Of a stretch of DNA of 20,819 nt, positions 6,366-13,152 are shown one piece after another; position 1 is the first letter of the stretch; each line of letters starts with the position of its first letter. The translations under genes were made by a program, and so were the position numbers. The stretch comes from Actinomycetes bacterium (GTDB taxonomy: Bacteria > Actinomycetota > Acidimicrobiia > Acidimicrobiales > Palsa-688). The notes under the pieces were generated by a model. The model saw nothing but the letters and a program-made list of their open reading frames with translations, was not told the DNA's origin and did not search any database. The stretch is taken from assembly GCA_021796905.1 (NCBI GenBank), contig JAKABK010000004.1:1-20819 (forward strand), read 5' to 3'.

Positions 6366-7328
6366 TCATCGAGGGTGGGCGGCCCACCACTCCACGGTCG
6401 CGGCGACCCCCTCCTCGAGGGTGGTCCACGGCTCCCAACCTAGGTGCAACCCCGCCCGGCTCGGGTCGAGAGCCAACCGTCTGCGGCACCGGGCCGGCCG
6501 GCTCGTGCCACCGGCGGACGGGTCCCCGGCGACCGGTGCGCCGGGACCCGGGGCGGGGGCTGCGGCCGCGACGACGGCGGCGAGCGCAGCGAGACTGGTC
6601 TCCTCACCTGTCCCGACGTTGAGCAACAGACCGCTGCCCCGTGACGCCGACCGGGCGAGGGCGTCGACTGCGTCGTCGACGTAGATGTAGTCGTCGGTGT
6701 CCCCTCCGTCCCCGGTCGGCTCCAGAGCCTGGCCGTGCGCCGCGGCGCAGGCCAGGGCGGCGACCACACCGGCGGTCACCGACTGACGGGGCCCGTAGAC
6801 CTCTCCGAGCGCAAGGGCGGTGTGCTCGAGGTCGCGACGTTCCCGCCACAGTCTGAGGGCGTCGAGGACGGCCCGGTCGGCGATACCCTCGGGAGTGCGG
6901 GGCTCCAGGGGATGGGCCTCCCGCAAGGGCAGCTGCTTAGCGGTCGCCTCGGCGTACAGCTCGGCGGCGCGCAGGGCGACGACCACCTTGGTGACCCCGC
7001 AGAGATCGGCGGCGGACAACAGGTGCAGTGCCGTGCTCAACCGGAGACCGGACCTCGTTGCCGGGTCCCCTGCTCCCCCTCCCGGGCGGGCCAGGTGGAA
7101 GACGACCTCGGGGCGGCGGCGGTCGAGGAGGGCGGCCAGTTCGGTTCCCGCGACGTCGAGGCGCTGGAAGCTCAACCGACCCTCGGCCCCGGCCCGGGCG
7201 TCGGCCAGGTTGGCGAGCGACCCGCCGGACAGGTCGTCGACCACGTCCACCGAACATCCCTCGGCGAGGAGACGGTCCACCAGGTGCGACCCGACGAAAC
7301 CCGCCCCCCCCGTTACCAGGACCTTCAC
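6366..7328 (-). CDS. SDR-fold epimerase-like protein lacking the catalytic triad
   Basis: 320 aa from GTG 7328; the start forms a GTGA overlap with the stop of the upstream nucleotidyltransferase. The fold is that of UDP-galactose 4-epimerase/dTDP-glucose dehydratase: TGGAGFVGSHLVDRLL (6-21), VVDDLSGGSLANL (29-41), VVFHLA (75-80), EVYGPRQ (176-182) and DDYIYVDDAVDAL (212-224). Where relatives have Ser-Ser after a beta strand this protein reads VVVALRAAELY (115-125), and where they have Y-G-x-S-K it reads E147-G-I-A-D151. Ser, Tyr and Lys are therefore all missing while the NAD-binding loop is intact. The frame is complete, so it is not an obvious pseudogene. It may be a binding or regulatory partner of the coupled nucleotidyltransferase, or a non-canonical enzyme. 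Last gene of the run. Confidence 0.85.
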   Translation of the reverse strand: MKVLVTGGAGFVGSHLVDRLLAEGCSVDVVDDLSGGSLANLADARAGAEGRLSFQRLDVAGTELAALLDRRRPEVVFHLARPGGGAGDPATRSGLRLSTALHLLSAADLCGVTKVVVALRAAELYAEATAKQLPLREAHPLEPRTPEGIADRAVLDALRLWRERRDLEHTALALGEVYGPRQSVTAGVVAALACAAAHGQALEPTGDGGDTDDYIYVDDAVDALARSASRGSGLLLNVGTGEETSLAALAAVVAAAAPAPGPGAPVAGDPSAGGTSRPARCRRRLALDPSRAGLHLGWEPWTTLEEGVAATVEWWAAHPR

Positions 7329-8302
7329 GGCCCCGGGAGCCGGGCGCCGGCGAGCTGCTCGCCCGGGGCGACCCGCACCCCGGCTCCGAGCACGCACAGC
7401 TCGGTCAGCTCCGCGCCCTCCCCCACCTCCGCCCCAGGGCCGAGGATCGAGTCGACCACCACCGCATCCACCCCGACCCGGGCGCCGGCCATGAGCACCG
7501 AGCGGCGCACCCGGGCGCCGGCCGCGACCCGGGCGTCGGCGGCCACCACCGAGCCCTCGACGAACGCGCCCGGCTCCACCCCGACGGGCGACGGGACCCG
7601 GCCGGCGTGGCGGAGGTTGGCTGCCAGGTAGGTGGCCGGCGTGCCCGCATCGAGCCACGACGCCGGCGACGCCAGCCCGTACAGGCGGCCGCTGGCGACC
7701 AGGTCCGGGAAGGTCTCCCGTTCGATCGACACCCGTCTCCCGGCGGGGACCCGTTCGAGCACCTCCGGCTCGACCACGTAGGTCCCGCCGTTGACCAGGT
7801 TGGTCGGCGCCTCGCCGGCGGGCGGTTTCTCCACGAAGGCGAGCACTCTGCCGGTGTCGTCGGTCGGCACCACCCCGAACGCCGAGGGGTCCTCGACCGC
7901 TGTGAGGTGGATGGTCGCAAGCGCCCCCCGCCGGCGGTGGAAGGCGACCAGCGAGGTGACGTCGAGGTCGGTGAGCACGTCACCGTTGCAGACGACGAAG
8001 GTGTCGTCGACTCCTGCGTGGGCGGCGGCGAAGGCGACCGCCCCGGCGGTGTCGAGCGGTTCGGGCTCGAGCGCGTAGCGCAGCCGTACGCCGCAGCAGC
8101 GCCCGTCGGGGTAGGCGGAGCGGAAGGCGTCGGGGCGGAACCCGAGGGCGAGGACCACCTCGTCGACGCCATGGGCGGCGAGGTGCTCGACGACGTGCTC
8201 GATCATCGGGCGCCCGCCGACGGGGAGCATCTGCTTGGGGACACTGACGGTGAGCGGTCGGAGGCGGGTGCCCATCCCCCCCACCAACACCACCGCCCTC
8301 AC
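7325..8302 (-). CDS. NDP-sugar nucleotidyltransferase with C-terminal beta-helix (ManB/RmlA2-like)
   Basis: 325 aa from GTG 8302. Makes an NDP-sugar from a sugar 1-phosphate and NTP. The catalytic domain has GGMGTRLRPLT (8-18), the activating Lys in PKQMLP (22-27), the metal-binding CNGDVLTDLD (105-114), FVEKP (156-160) and WLDAGTP (216-222). Residues ~240-315 show hexapeptide periodicity (GAFVEGSVVAADARVAAGA) of a left-handed beta-helix. The family mixes mannose-1-P guanylyltransferases and glucose-1-P thymidylyltransferases. Its place after rmlD and a wbbL-like gene matches mycobacterial manB (Rv3264c), so GDP-mannose synthesis is likely but not proven. GTGA overlaps join it to the genes on both sides. 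The frame runs on upstream, but that part is the low-complexity tail of the preceding gene in another frame. Confidence 0.88.
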   Translation of the reverse strand: MRAVVLVGGMGTRLRPLTVSVPKQMLPVGGRPMIEHVVEHLAAHGVDEVVLALGFRPDAFRSAYPDGRCCGVRLRYALEPEPLDTAGAVAFAAAHAGVDDTFVVCNGDVLTDLDVTSLVAFHRRRGALATIHLTAVEDPSAFGVVPTDDTGRVLAFVEKPPAGEAPTNLVNGGTYVVEPEVLERVPAGRRVSIERETFPDLVASGRLYGLASPASWLDAGTPATYLAANLRHAGRVPSPVGVEPGAFVEGSVVAADARVAAGARVRRSVLMAGARVGVDAVVVDSILGPGAEVGEGAELTELCVLGAGVRVAPGEQLAGARLPGP

Positions 8303-9183
8303 GTGCTGGTCGACGTCGCGCCCGCGGTCGTCGAGGTCGATCCCTTCGAGCCCTTGGAGGTCGTCGAGGTCGAGCCCTTGGTCGATATCGAGACTCTCGA
8401 GGTCGAGACCTTCGAGCCCTTGGAGGTCGTCGAGGTCGAGCCCTTGGTCGAGCCCTTGGTCGAGACCTTGGTCGTGGTCGTCGAGGTCGACGCCGGGACC
8501 GTCGTGGTTGTCGTCGAGGCGGCAACGATCTTGGACAGGTTCTTCCCGACATACGACGGCGGCGCCGGGATCCTGCCCTTGTCGGCACGGGGCAGGAAGG
8601 CGATGGTCACCTCCGCCTGGTCCTGGAGCCTCACCGACGCCGGGTTCTGGGTGAGCACCGTCCCGCTCGGCGCCCCGGCGAACGCGTACTGCTTGACGAA
8701 GACCTCGGCCGGTCGTGAACCGCAGTCGGTGCCGGCCACGTAGTCCTTGCCGCCCGGCAGCTGGACCTGGTTGCCGGAGAGGGTCATGCCGACAGACGAG
8801 GCGAGCACCCCGAGCGTCGCGTTCTTTCCCGCTGCTGCGGCCACCTTCGGGGCGATGTGGATCACCCCGTTGCCGGCGGTGCTGATACCGGTCCTGGTCT
8901 TGGGGTGGTCGATCGGCTTCTGCCACTTGCCGCAGATGTCGACCGCGTACCCCTCGTTCCAGGCGGTGCCACCGACCAGCGGGGGGACCTTGGCGTTGGC
9001 CGCGGTGGTGTCCGCGAGCTTGTGGATGTAGGACTGGCGGCTGGAGTAGGTGAGGGCCACACCGACCACGACGATCACCGCGATCGCCAGGGTGTAACCC
9101 CAGGAACGGTTCTTGTGGTGGATCCGACCGCCGCCCGTTCCGGCGACGCGCGCGACCTTCTTGGCTGACGACGCCTTACCCAT
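8299..9183 (-). CDS. Membrane-anchored protein of unknown function with Ser/Thr/Lys-rich tail
   Basis: 294 aa. The N-terminus MGKASSAKKVAR is basic, followed by one membrane segment (about residues 29-46, GYTLAIAVIVVVGVALTY), so the rest should be outside the cell. The exported domain (60-215) has two cysteines (DICGKW, Cys84; TDCGSRP, Cys154) that could form a disulfide, and a GNGVIHIAP segment (104-112). From 222 on it is almost only Ser, Thr, Lys and Gly, with a 22-residue duplication. I recall similar short proteins with the same N-terminus in Acidimicrobiia, often with a His/Trp-rich motif where this one has WNEGYAVDIC, but no function is known to me. It sits 7 bp after the wbbL-like gene and overlaps the nucleotidyltransferase by 4 bp, suggesting a role in the envelope glycan made here. 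Confidence 0.85.
   Translation of the reverse strand: MGKASSAKKVARVAGTGGGRIHHKNRSWGYTLAIAVIVVVGVALTYSSRQSYIHKLADTTAANAKVPPLVGGTAWNEGYAVDICGKWQKPIDHPKTRTGISTAGNGVIHIAPKVAAAAGKNATLGVLASSVGMTLSGNQVQLPGGKDYVAGTDCGSRPAEVFVKQYAFAGAPSGTVLTQNPASVRLQDQAEVTIAFLPRADKGRIPAPPSYVGKNLSKIVAASTTTTTVPASTSTTTTKVSTKGSTKGSTSTTSKGSKVSTSRVSISTKGSTSTTSKGSKGSTSTTAGATSTST
8343..8451. repeat. 66-bp-period direct repeat inside the Ser/Thr/Lys-rich tail
   Basis: A 43-bp sequence beginning CCTTCGAGCCCTTGG occurs at 8343-8385 and again, identically, at 8409-8451. It encodes the duplicated peptide TKGSTSTTSKGSK. Further partial copies of GTCGAGCCCTTGG continue to about 8465. The period is a multiple of three, so copy changes keep the frame. 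Confidence 0.85.
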
Positions 9184-9190
9184 ATTTCCC

Positions 9191-10096
9191 TCAGGCTACC
9201 GGCCCGGCCGAGCGGGCCCGGATCGCCTGGCGCGGCGAGCCCGACGACAGGCGATGGGCGGCGGCCGCCACCCCGACCCGGGCTGCGAGGCCGGCAGCGA
9301 CGACCGGCAACACCAGGCGGCGCGGACCGGTGGTGGTCGCCCGGGCGAAACGCCACAGGGACCGGTGGTGCGCGACGAGCATCCGGTAGGGGTGGCGGTC
9401 CGCGGAGACCCCCTGGGTGTGGGTCACCTCCGCGGTCGGCTCGTAGCCGACCGCCCATCCCGCCCTCTGGGCCCGCCAGCACAGGTCGACATCCTCCAGG
9501 TACATGAGGTAACCAGGGTCGAACCCGCCGATGTCGTCCCACGCCGCCCGCCTGGCGAGCACGCACGCCCCCGACACCCAGTCGACCCGGGCCGGGACAG
9601 CGTGGTCCCAGTCGAGCATCCGGTAGCGGGAAGTGAAGCGGTTGCCGGGGGCCACCAGCCCGAGCGCTCCGTGGCCGATGGCGTCGACCAGGTCCGGGAA
9701 GGTCCGCGCCGAGGGGTAGACACTGCCGTCGGGGTTGCGGACCAGCGGGCCGACCAGCCCGAGGAGCGGATCGGCATCCAACCTGGAGACCAACGCGTCG
9801 ACCGCCCCGGTGCCGACGACCACGTCGGGGTTGCACACCAGCAGGTAGGGGCGTGCGGCGCGTTCGGCGCCGAGGTTGGCGGCGGTCCCGTACCCGAGGT
9901 TCGCGCCGGCGTCGACCCAGCGCAGCTCCGGGTCGGCCCGTCTCGCCTCCGAGCGCTCCGCCGGGCTCGAACCGTTGTCGACCACCAGGCGCTCGCCGAC
10001 ACCGGCCGCGCGTAGCGACTCCAGGCAGGCGGCCAGGTGCTCGCCGGCGTGGTACTCGACGACGACGGCCGCGACCCGGGAGGCGGGGCGGCTCAC
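9191..10096 (-). CDS. wbbL: WbbL-type GT2 rhamnosyltransferase
   Basis: 301 aa from GTG 10096. GT-A fold, family 2: VAAVVVEYHAGEHL (8-21), LVVDNGSS (37-44), ANLGYGTAAN (65-74), the metal/nucleotide motif CNPDVVV (88-94), WVSGACVLARR (173-183) and the acceptor/base region YLEDVDLCWRAQRAGW (199-214). This pattern is that of dTDP-Rha:GlcNAc-diphospho-polyprenol rhamnosyltransferase WbbL and close relatives, which add rhamnose to a lipid-linked glycan at the inner membrane face. Directly upstream is rmlD, with the start in a GTGA overlap, so donor synthesis and use are translationally coupled. The open frame extends to 10600, but that part is antisense-frame reading through rmlD. Exact acceptor is an inference from synteny. 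Confidence 0.88.
   Translation of the reverse strand: MSRPASRVAAVVVEYHAGEHLAACLESLRAAGVGERLVVDNGSSPAERSEARRADPELRWVDAGANLGYGTAANLGAERAARPYLLVCNPDVVVGTGAVDALVSRLDADPLLGLVGPLVRNPDGSVYPSARTFPDLVDAIGHGALGLVAPGNRFTSRYRMLDWDHAVPARVDWVSGACVLARRAAWDDIGGFDPGYLMYLEDVDLCWRAQRAGWAVGYEPTAEVTHTQGVSADRHPYRMLVAHHRSLWRFARATTTGPRRLVLPVVAAGLAARVGVAAAAHRLSSGSPRQAIRARSAGPVA
9193..9198 (-). promoter_or_regulatory. TAGCCT -10-like box upstream of the membrane protein
   Basis: TAGCCT overlaps the last codons and stop of the wbbL-like gene and ends 9 nt before ATG 9183. The GAGGG in between could alternatively be the ribosome-binding site, so this may be an internal promoter or simply a leadered operon gene. Confidence 0.3.
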
Positions 10097-10947
10097 CCGA
10101 GCAGCCGACGGACGGTGCGCTCCAGGGCCTCGTGGTGGTCGGGGAGCAGCGGGTCTCCGGCGAGGCGGAGGGCGGCGTTGTCGAGCACCGAGTTCGCCGG
10201 GCGGGGCGCCGCCCGGGGCGGGTCGAGCTCCGCGGTCGAGATCGGAGCCACCCGGTCCGGATCGTCGCCGGCGGCGGCGAGCACGTCCCGGGCGAAGTCG
10301 AACCAGGTGGTCGGACCCTGGTTGGTGACGTGGAACAGCCCGGGACGCCGCCCGACGGCGAGGCGGTAGATCGCCCCGGCAAGGTCGTCGGTGAAGCTCG
10401 GACAGCCCCTCTGGTCGTCTACGAAGGCCATCGGGCCTCCGGCTCGGGCGAGGCGCAGGATGGTCTTGACCATGTTGGAGCCGTGCGGCCCGCACACCCA
10501 CGAGGTGCGCACGATCGTCGCCCCCGGGCACCCGGCGGCCTCGAGCTCCCCGCCGAGCTTGCTGCGGCCGTAGACCGACAGCGGCGACGGGGAATCCCAC
10601 TCACTGTAGGCATGCGGCGCCGTTCCGTCGAAGACGTAGTCGGTCGAGACCTGCACCAGGTGCGCCCCGGTCCGGGCGGCAGCCTCGGCCAGGTGGCGCA
10701 CGGCAAGAGCGTTGGTCCGCCACGCCCGGTCCGGGTCCGCTTCGCAGGCATCGACGGCGGTCCAAGCGGCGCAGTTGACCACCAGGTCCGGGGCGAGCTG
10801 GCCGACCAGGCCCGCGACCTGGTCACGATCGCCGACATCGAGGCGGGAGCGGTCGAGCGCGACCAGTTCGTGGTGGGAGGCGGCGGCGAACACCGCCTGG
10901 AGGTCGGTGCCGAGCTGCCCGCCGGCCCCGGTGATCAGCACCCTCAC
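10093..10947 (-). CDS. rmlD: dTDP-4-dehydrorhamnose reductase
   Basis: 284 aa from GTG 10947. RmlD performs the last step of dTDP-L-rhamnose synthesis, the NAD(P)H reduction of dTDP-4-keto-L-rhamnose. Motifs: ITGAGGQLGTDL (5-16), VVNCAAWTAVDACE (56-69), VSTDYVFDG (100-108) with the catalytic Thr, YGRSKLGGE with Tyr126/Lys130, and RTSWVCG. Length is typical. An upstream ATG at 11052 would add 35 residues that lie inside rmlB and are not conserved; GTG 10947 forms the GTGA overlap with the rmlB stop. The C-terminal end is also in a GTGA overlap, with the wbbL-like gene. RmlC (epimerase) is missing from the window. Confidence 0.95.
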   Translation of the reverse strand: MRVLITGAGGQLGTDLQAVFAAASHHELVALDRSRLDVGDRDQVAGLVGQLAPDLVVNCAAWTAVDACEADPDRAWRTNALAVRHLAEAAARTGAHLVQVSTDYVFDGTAPHAYSEWDSPSPLSVYGRSKLGGELEAAGCPGATIVRTSWVCGPHGSNMVKTILRLARAGGPMAFVDDQRGCPSFTDDLAGAIYRLAVGRRPGLFHVTNQGPTTWFDFARDVLAAAGDDPDRVAPISTAELDPPRAAPRPANSVLDNAALRLAGDPLLPDHHEALERTVRRLLG

Positions 10948-11918
10948 CGGCTGGCGGCGCCCGACGCCAGCGGCTCCCACCACCAGCGGTGGTCCCGGTA
11001 CCAGGAGACGGTCTCGGCCAGGCCGTCGTCGAGCGAGTGCTGCGGGGACCACCCGAGCGCGGTGACCCGGGTGGTGTCGAGGGCGTAGCGGCGGTCGTGG
11101 CCGAGACGGTCGGCGACCATCTCGATACGCTCCGCACCGGCGCCGACCAGCGAGAGGATGCGCTCGGTCAGCTCACGGTTGGTGATCTCGGCGCCCATCC
11201 CGATGTTGTAGATCTGCCCCTCTTTCCCCTCCCGGAGCACCAGGTCGACGGCCGCGCAGTTGTCCTCGACGTGCAGCCAGTCCCGCTGGTTGAGGCCGTC
11301 GCCGTAGAGCGGCACGCGCCGCCCATCGAGCAGGTTGGTGATGAACAGCGGGATCACCTTCTCCGGGTACTGCCACGGTCCGTAGTTGTTGGCGCTCCGG
11401 GTGACCACCACCGGCAGGCCGTAGGTCGAGTGGTAGGACAATGCGATCAGGTCGGCGCCGGCCTTCGATGCGCTGTAGGGCGATCGGGGCTCGAGCGGAT
11501 CGGTCTCGGTGGACCGGCCGGTCTCCACCGACCCGTACACCTCGTCGGTCCCGATGTGGACCACCCGGGCGATGCCGAGCTGCCGACAGACACCCATCAC
11601 CGTGTTGGTGCCCACGCAGTTGGTGACCACGAAGGCGTCCGGACCGGCGATCGAACGGTCGACGTGGCTCTCCGCAGCGAAGTGCACAACCGCGTCGCAG
11701 CCCTCCGCGGCTGCCCGCAACGCCTCGCGGTCACACACGTCGCCCCGCACGAACCGGAACCGTTCCGGCCAGCGCTGCTCGATGTCGCGCAGCGTCGAAC
11801 GGTTCCCGGCGTAGGTGAGGGCGTCGTAGACGGTCACCTCGTCGTCGGTACGCCCGAGGACCCAGCGGGCGTAGTTGGAGCCGATGAAGCCGGCGCCGCC
11901 GGTCACCAGGAGATGCAT
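10944..11918 (-). CDS. rmlB: dTDP-glucose 4,6-dehydratase
   Basis: 324 aa. RmlB converts dTDP-glucose to dTDP-4-keto-6-deoxyglucose with bound NAD. Clear signatures: TGGAGFIGSNYARW (6-19), DALTYAGNR (32-40), FAAESHVDRSI (80-90), the dehydratase Thr-Asp-Glu (124-126) in HIGTDEVYGS, Tyr148/Lys152 in SPYSASK, and ANNYGPWQYPEKVIPLFI. All catalytic residues are present. The ATG has no evident Shine-Dalgarno but a TAGCCT box 8 nt upstream, so rmlB may have its own leaderless promoter in the 96-bp gap after rmlA. That gap holds nothing else recognisable. It is the largest gap in the eight-gene run. Confidence 0.97.
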   Translation of the reverse strand: MHLLVTGGAGFIGSNYARWVLGRTDDEVTVYDALTYAGNRSTLRDIEQRWPERFRFVRGDVCDREALRAAAEGCDAVVHFAAESHVDRSIAGPDAFVVTNCVGTNTVMGVCRQLGIARVVHIGTDEVYGSVETGRSTETDPLEPRSPYSASKAGADLIALSYHSTYGLPVVVTRSANNYGPWQYPEKVIPLFITNLLDGRRVPLYGDGLNQRDWLHVEDNCAAVDLVLREGKEGQIYNIGMGAEITNRELTERILSLVGAGAERIEMVADRLGHDRRYALDTTRVTALGWSPQHSLDDGLAETVSWYRDHRWWWEPLASGAASR

Positions 11919-11926
11919 GGCAGTCG

Positions 11927-11932
11927 AGGCTA
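11927..11932 (-). promoter_or_regulatory. TAGCCT -10-like box, leaderless promoter candidate for rmlB
   Basis: TAGCCT lies 8 nt before ATG 11918 within the rmlA-rmlB gap. The spacing puts the start of transcription within two bases of the ATG. No -35 element is recognisable. Confidence 0.45.
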
Positions 11933-12014
11933 GCGGTGGGCGGGCACCGCAGGATGCGATGCCGACCGGGTGACCACCGCCCCGACCGAGCGCGCCGGCG
12001 CCGGCACCGGGGAC

Positions 12015-13124
12015 CTACCCGAGGTCGACCTGGCTGTGGTCGCCGACCATCAGGCGGGTGGCCCGGGGCCGACGCTCGCCGCGGGTGACCTCCACGTGGT
12101 GGCCGAGCAGCGAGTCCTCGATCCGGCCGGCGTCGACGATCGAGCTGTCGTCGAGCACGACGGAGTGCTCGACCTCGGAGCGTTCGACCCGGCAGCGCGC
12201 CCCGATGGCGGTGAACGGCCCGACGAACGAGTCGACCACCTCGGTCCCCCCGCCGATCACCGCCGGGCCCCGCACGTGCGAACGGACCAGGCTGGCGCCG
12301 GCCTCCACCACCACCCTCCCGTCGACCCGGGACTCCCCGTCGACCCGGCCGTCGATGCGGGCGTCGAGCTTCTCGAGCAGCAGACGGTTGGCGTCGAGCA
12401 GCGGGGTGAGCTTCCCGGTGTCGATCCACCACCCCTCGAGGATCTCCGAGCGCACCCGCCGGCCGTGCTCGATCAGCCACTGGATGGCGTCGGTGATCTC
12501 GAGCTCCCCCCGCTCGGACGGCTCGATGTCGGCCACCGCCTCGTGGATGCTCGGGTCGAACAGGTAGACCCCGACCAGCGCGAGGTCCGAGCGGGGCTCC
12601 GCGGGTTTCTCCACGAGACGCACGACCCGACCGTCGCCGTCGAGCTCGGCGACCCCGAAGCGCTGCGGGTCCGGAACGTGGGCGAGGAGGATCTGGGCGG
12701 CGGCCGGGCCGGCGCCCGCCCCGGTGAGCGGCGGGGCGAGACAAGCGGCGCGGTCGGCCTCGAAGCGCTCCACGAACGAGCGGAGATCCTGCTCGAGCAG
12801 GTTGTCCCCCAGGTACATCACGAAGTCGTCGGAGCCGAGGAAGTCCCGGGCGATCCGCACGCAGTGGGCAAGTCCGAGCGGGGCTTCCTGGGGCAGGTAG
12901 GTCACCTGCAGACCCCACTCCGATCCGTCGCCCACCGCTCTGCGGACCTCTGCGGCGGTGTCACCGACGACGATCCCCACCTCCTCGATCCCGGCCCCGG
13001 CAACAGCCTCCAGGCCGTAGAACAGGATCGGCTTGTTGGCCACCGGGACCAGCTGCTTGGCCCTGGTGTGGGTTATCGGTCGCAGACGGGTCCCCGCACC
13101 GCCGCAGAGCATCAGCGCCTTCAT
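12015..13124 (-). CDS. rmlA: Glucose-1-phosphate thymidylyltransferase, long form
   Basis: 369 aa. Forms dTDP-glucose from dTTP and glucose 1-phosphate, the entry to dTDP-rhamnose. Catalytic domain: LCGGAGTRLRPITHTRAKQLVPVANKP (6-32, the classic GGxGTRLxPxT...KQLxPV signature), YLGDNL (104-109), VEKPAEP (171-177), GELEITDAIQWLI (206-218) and WWIDTGK (232-238). It is longer than the ~290-aa RmlA of E. coli and carries a C-terminal left-handed beta-helix (~265-345), as in StrD-like long RmlA proteins of actinobacteria. ATG 13124 is preferred over TTG 13142, since MKALMLCGG is the family start and a TAGCAT box is 8 nt upstream. A VDG-rich micro-repeat joins the two domains. Confidence 0.95.
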   Translation of the reverse strand: MKALMLCGGAGTRLRPITHTRAKQLVPVANKPILFYGLEAVAGAGIEEVGIVVGDTAAEVRRAVGDGSEWGLQVTYLPQEAPLGLAHCVRIARDFLGSDDFVMYLGDNLLEQDLRSFVERFEADRAACLAPPLTGAGAGPAAAQILLAHVPDPQRFGVAELDGDGRVVRLVEKPAEPRSDLALVGVYLFDPSIHEAVADIEPSERGELEITDAIQWLIEHGRRVRSEILEGWWIDTGKLTPLLDANRLLLEKLDARIDGRVDGESRVDGRVVVEAGASLVRSHVRGPAVIGGGTEVVDSFVGPFTAIGARCRVERSEVEHSVVLDDSSIVDAGRIEDSLLGHHVEVTRGERRPRATRLMVGDHSQVDLG

Positions 13125-13132
13125 GGTATTCC

Positions 13133-13138
13133 ATGCTA
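13133..13138 (-). promoter_or_regulatory. TAGCAT -10-like box, leaderless promoter candidate for rmlA
   Basis: TAGCAT lies 8 nt before ATG 13124 in the 28-bp gap after birA. It implies that the rml genes can be transcribed independently of birA. Confidence 0.45.
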
Positions 13139-13152
13139 GCAAGCCGATCGGG

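Noticed and set aside
5878..6684. Plus-strand frame encoding LAPxAPAPAALAPVP repeats, a possible Pro/Ala-rich secreted protein
   Set aside because: The periodic peptide is only the translation of the 15/45-bp DNA repeat; the frame starts inside cofE in the wrong frame, ends antisense to the SDR-like gene and has no ribosome-binding site.
6366..7328. SDR-like gene as a pseudogene
   Set aside because: The catalytic residues are lost, but length, frame, the NAD loop and late motifs are intact and the start is translationally coupled, which suggests a functional non-canonical protein.
8303..8926. Extended N-terminus of the sugar nucleotidyltransferase containing DLDDLQGLEG repeats
   Set aside because: This is the low-complexity tail of the upstream membrane protein read in another frame; the family start VRAVVLVGGMGTRL is at 8302.
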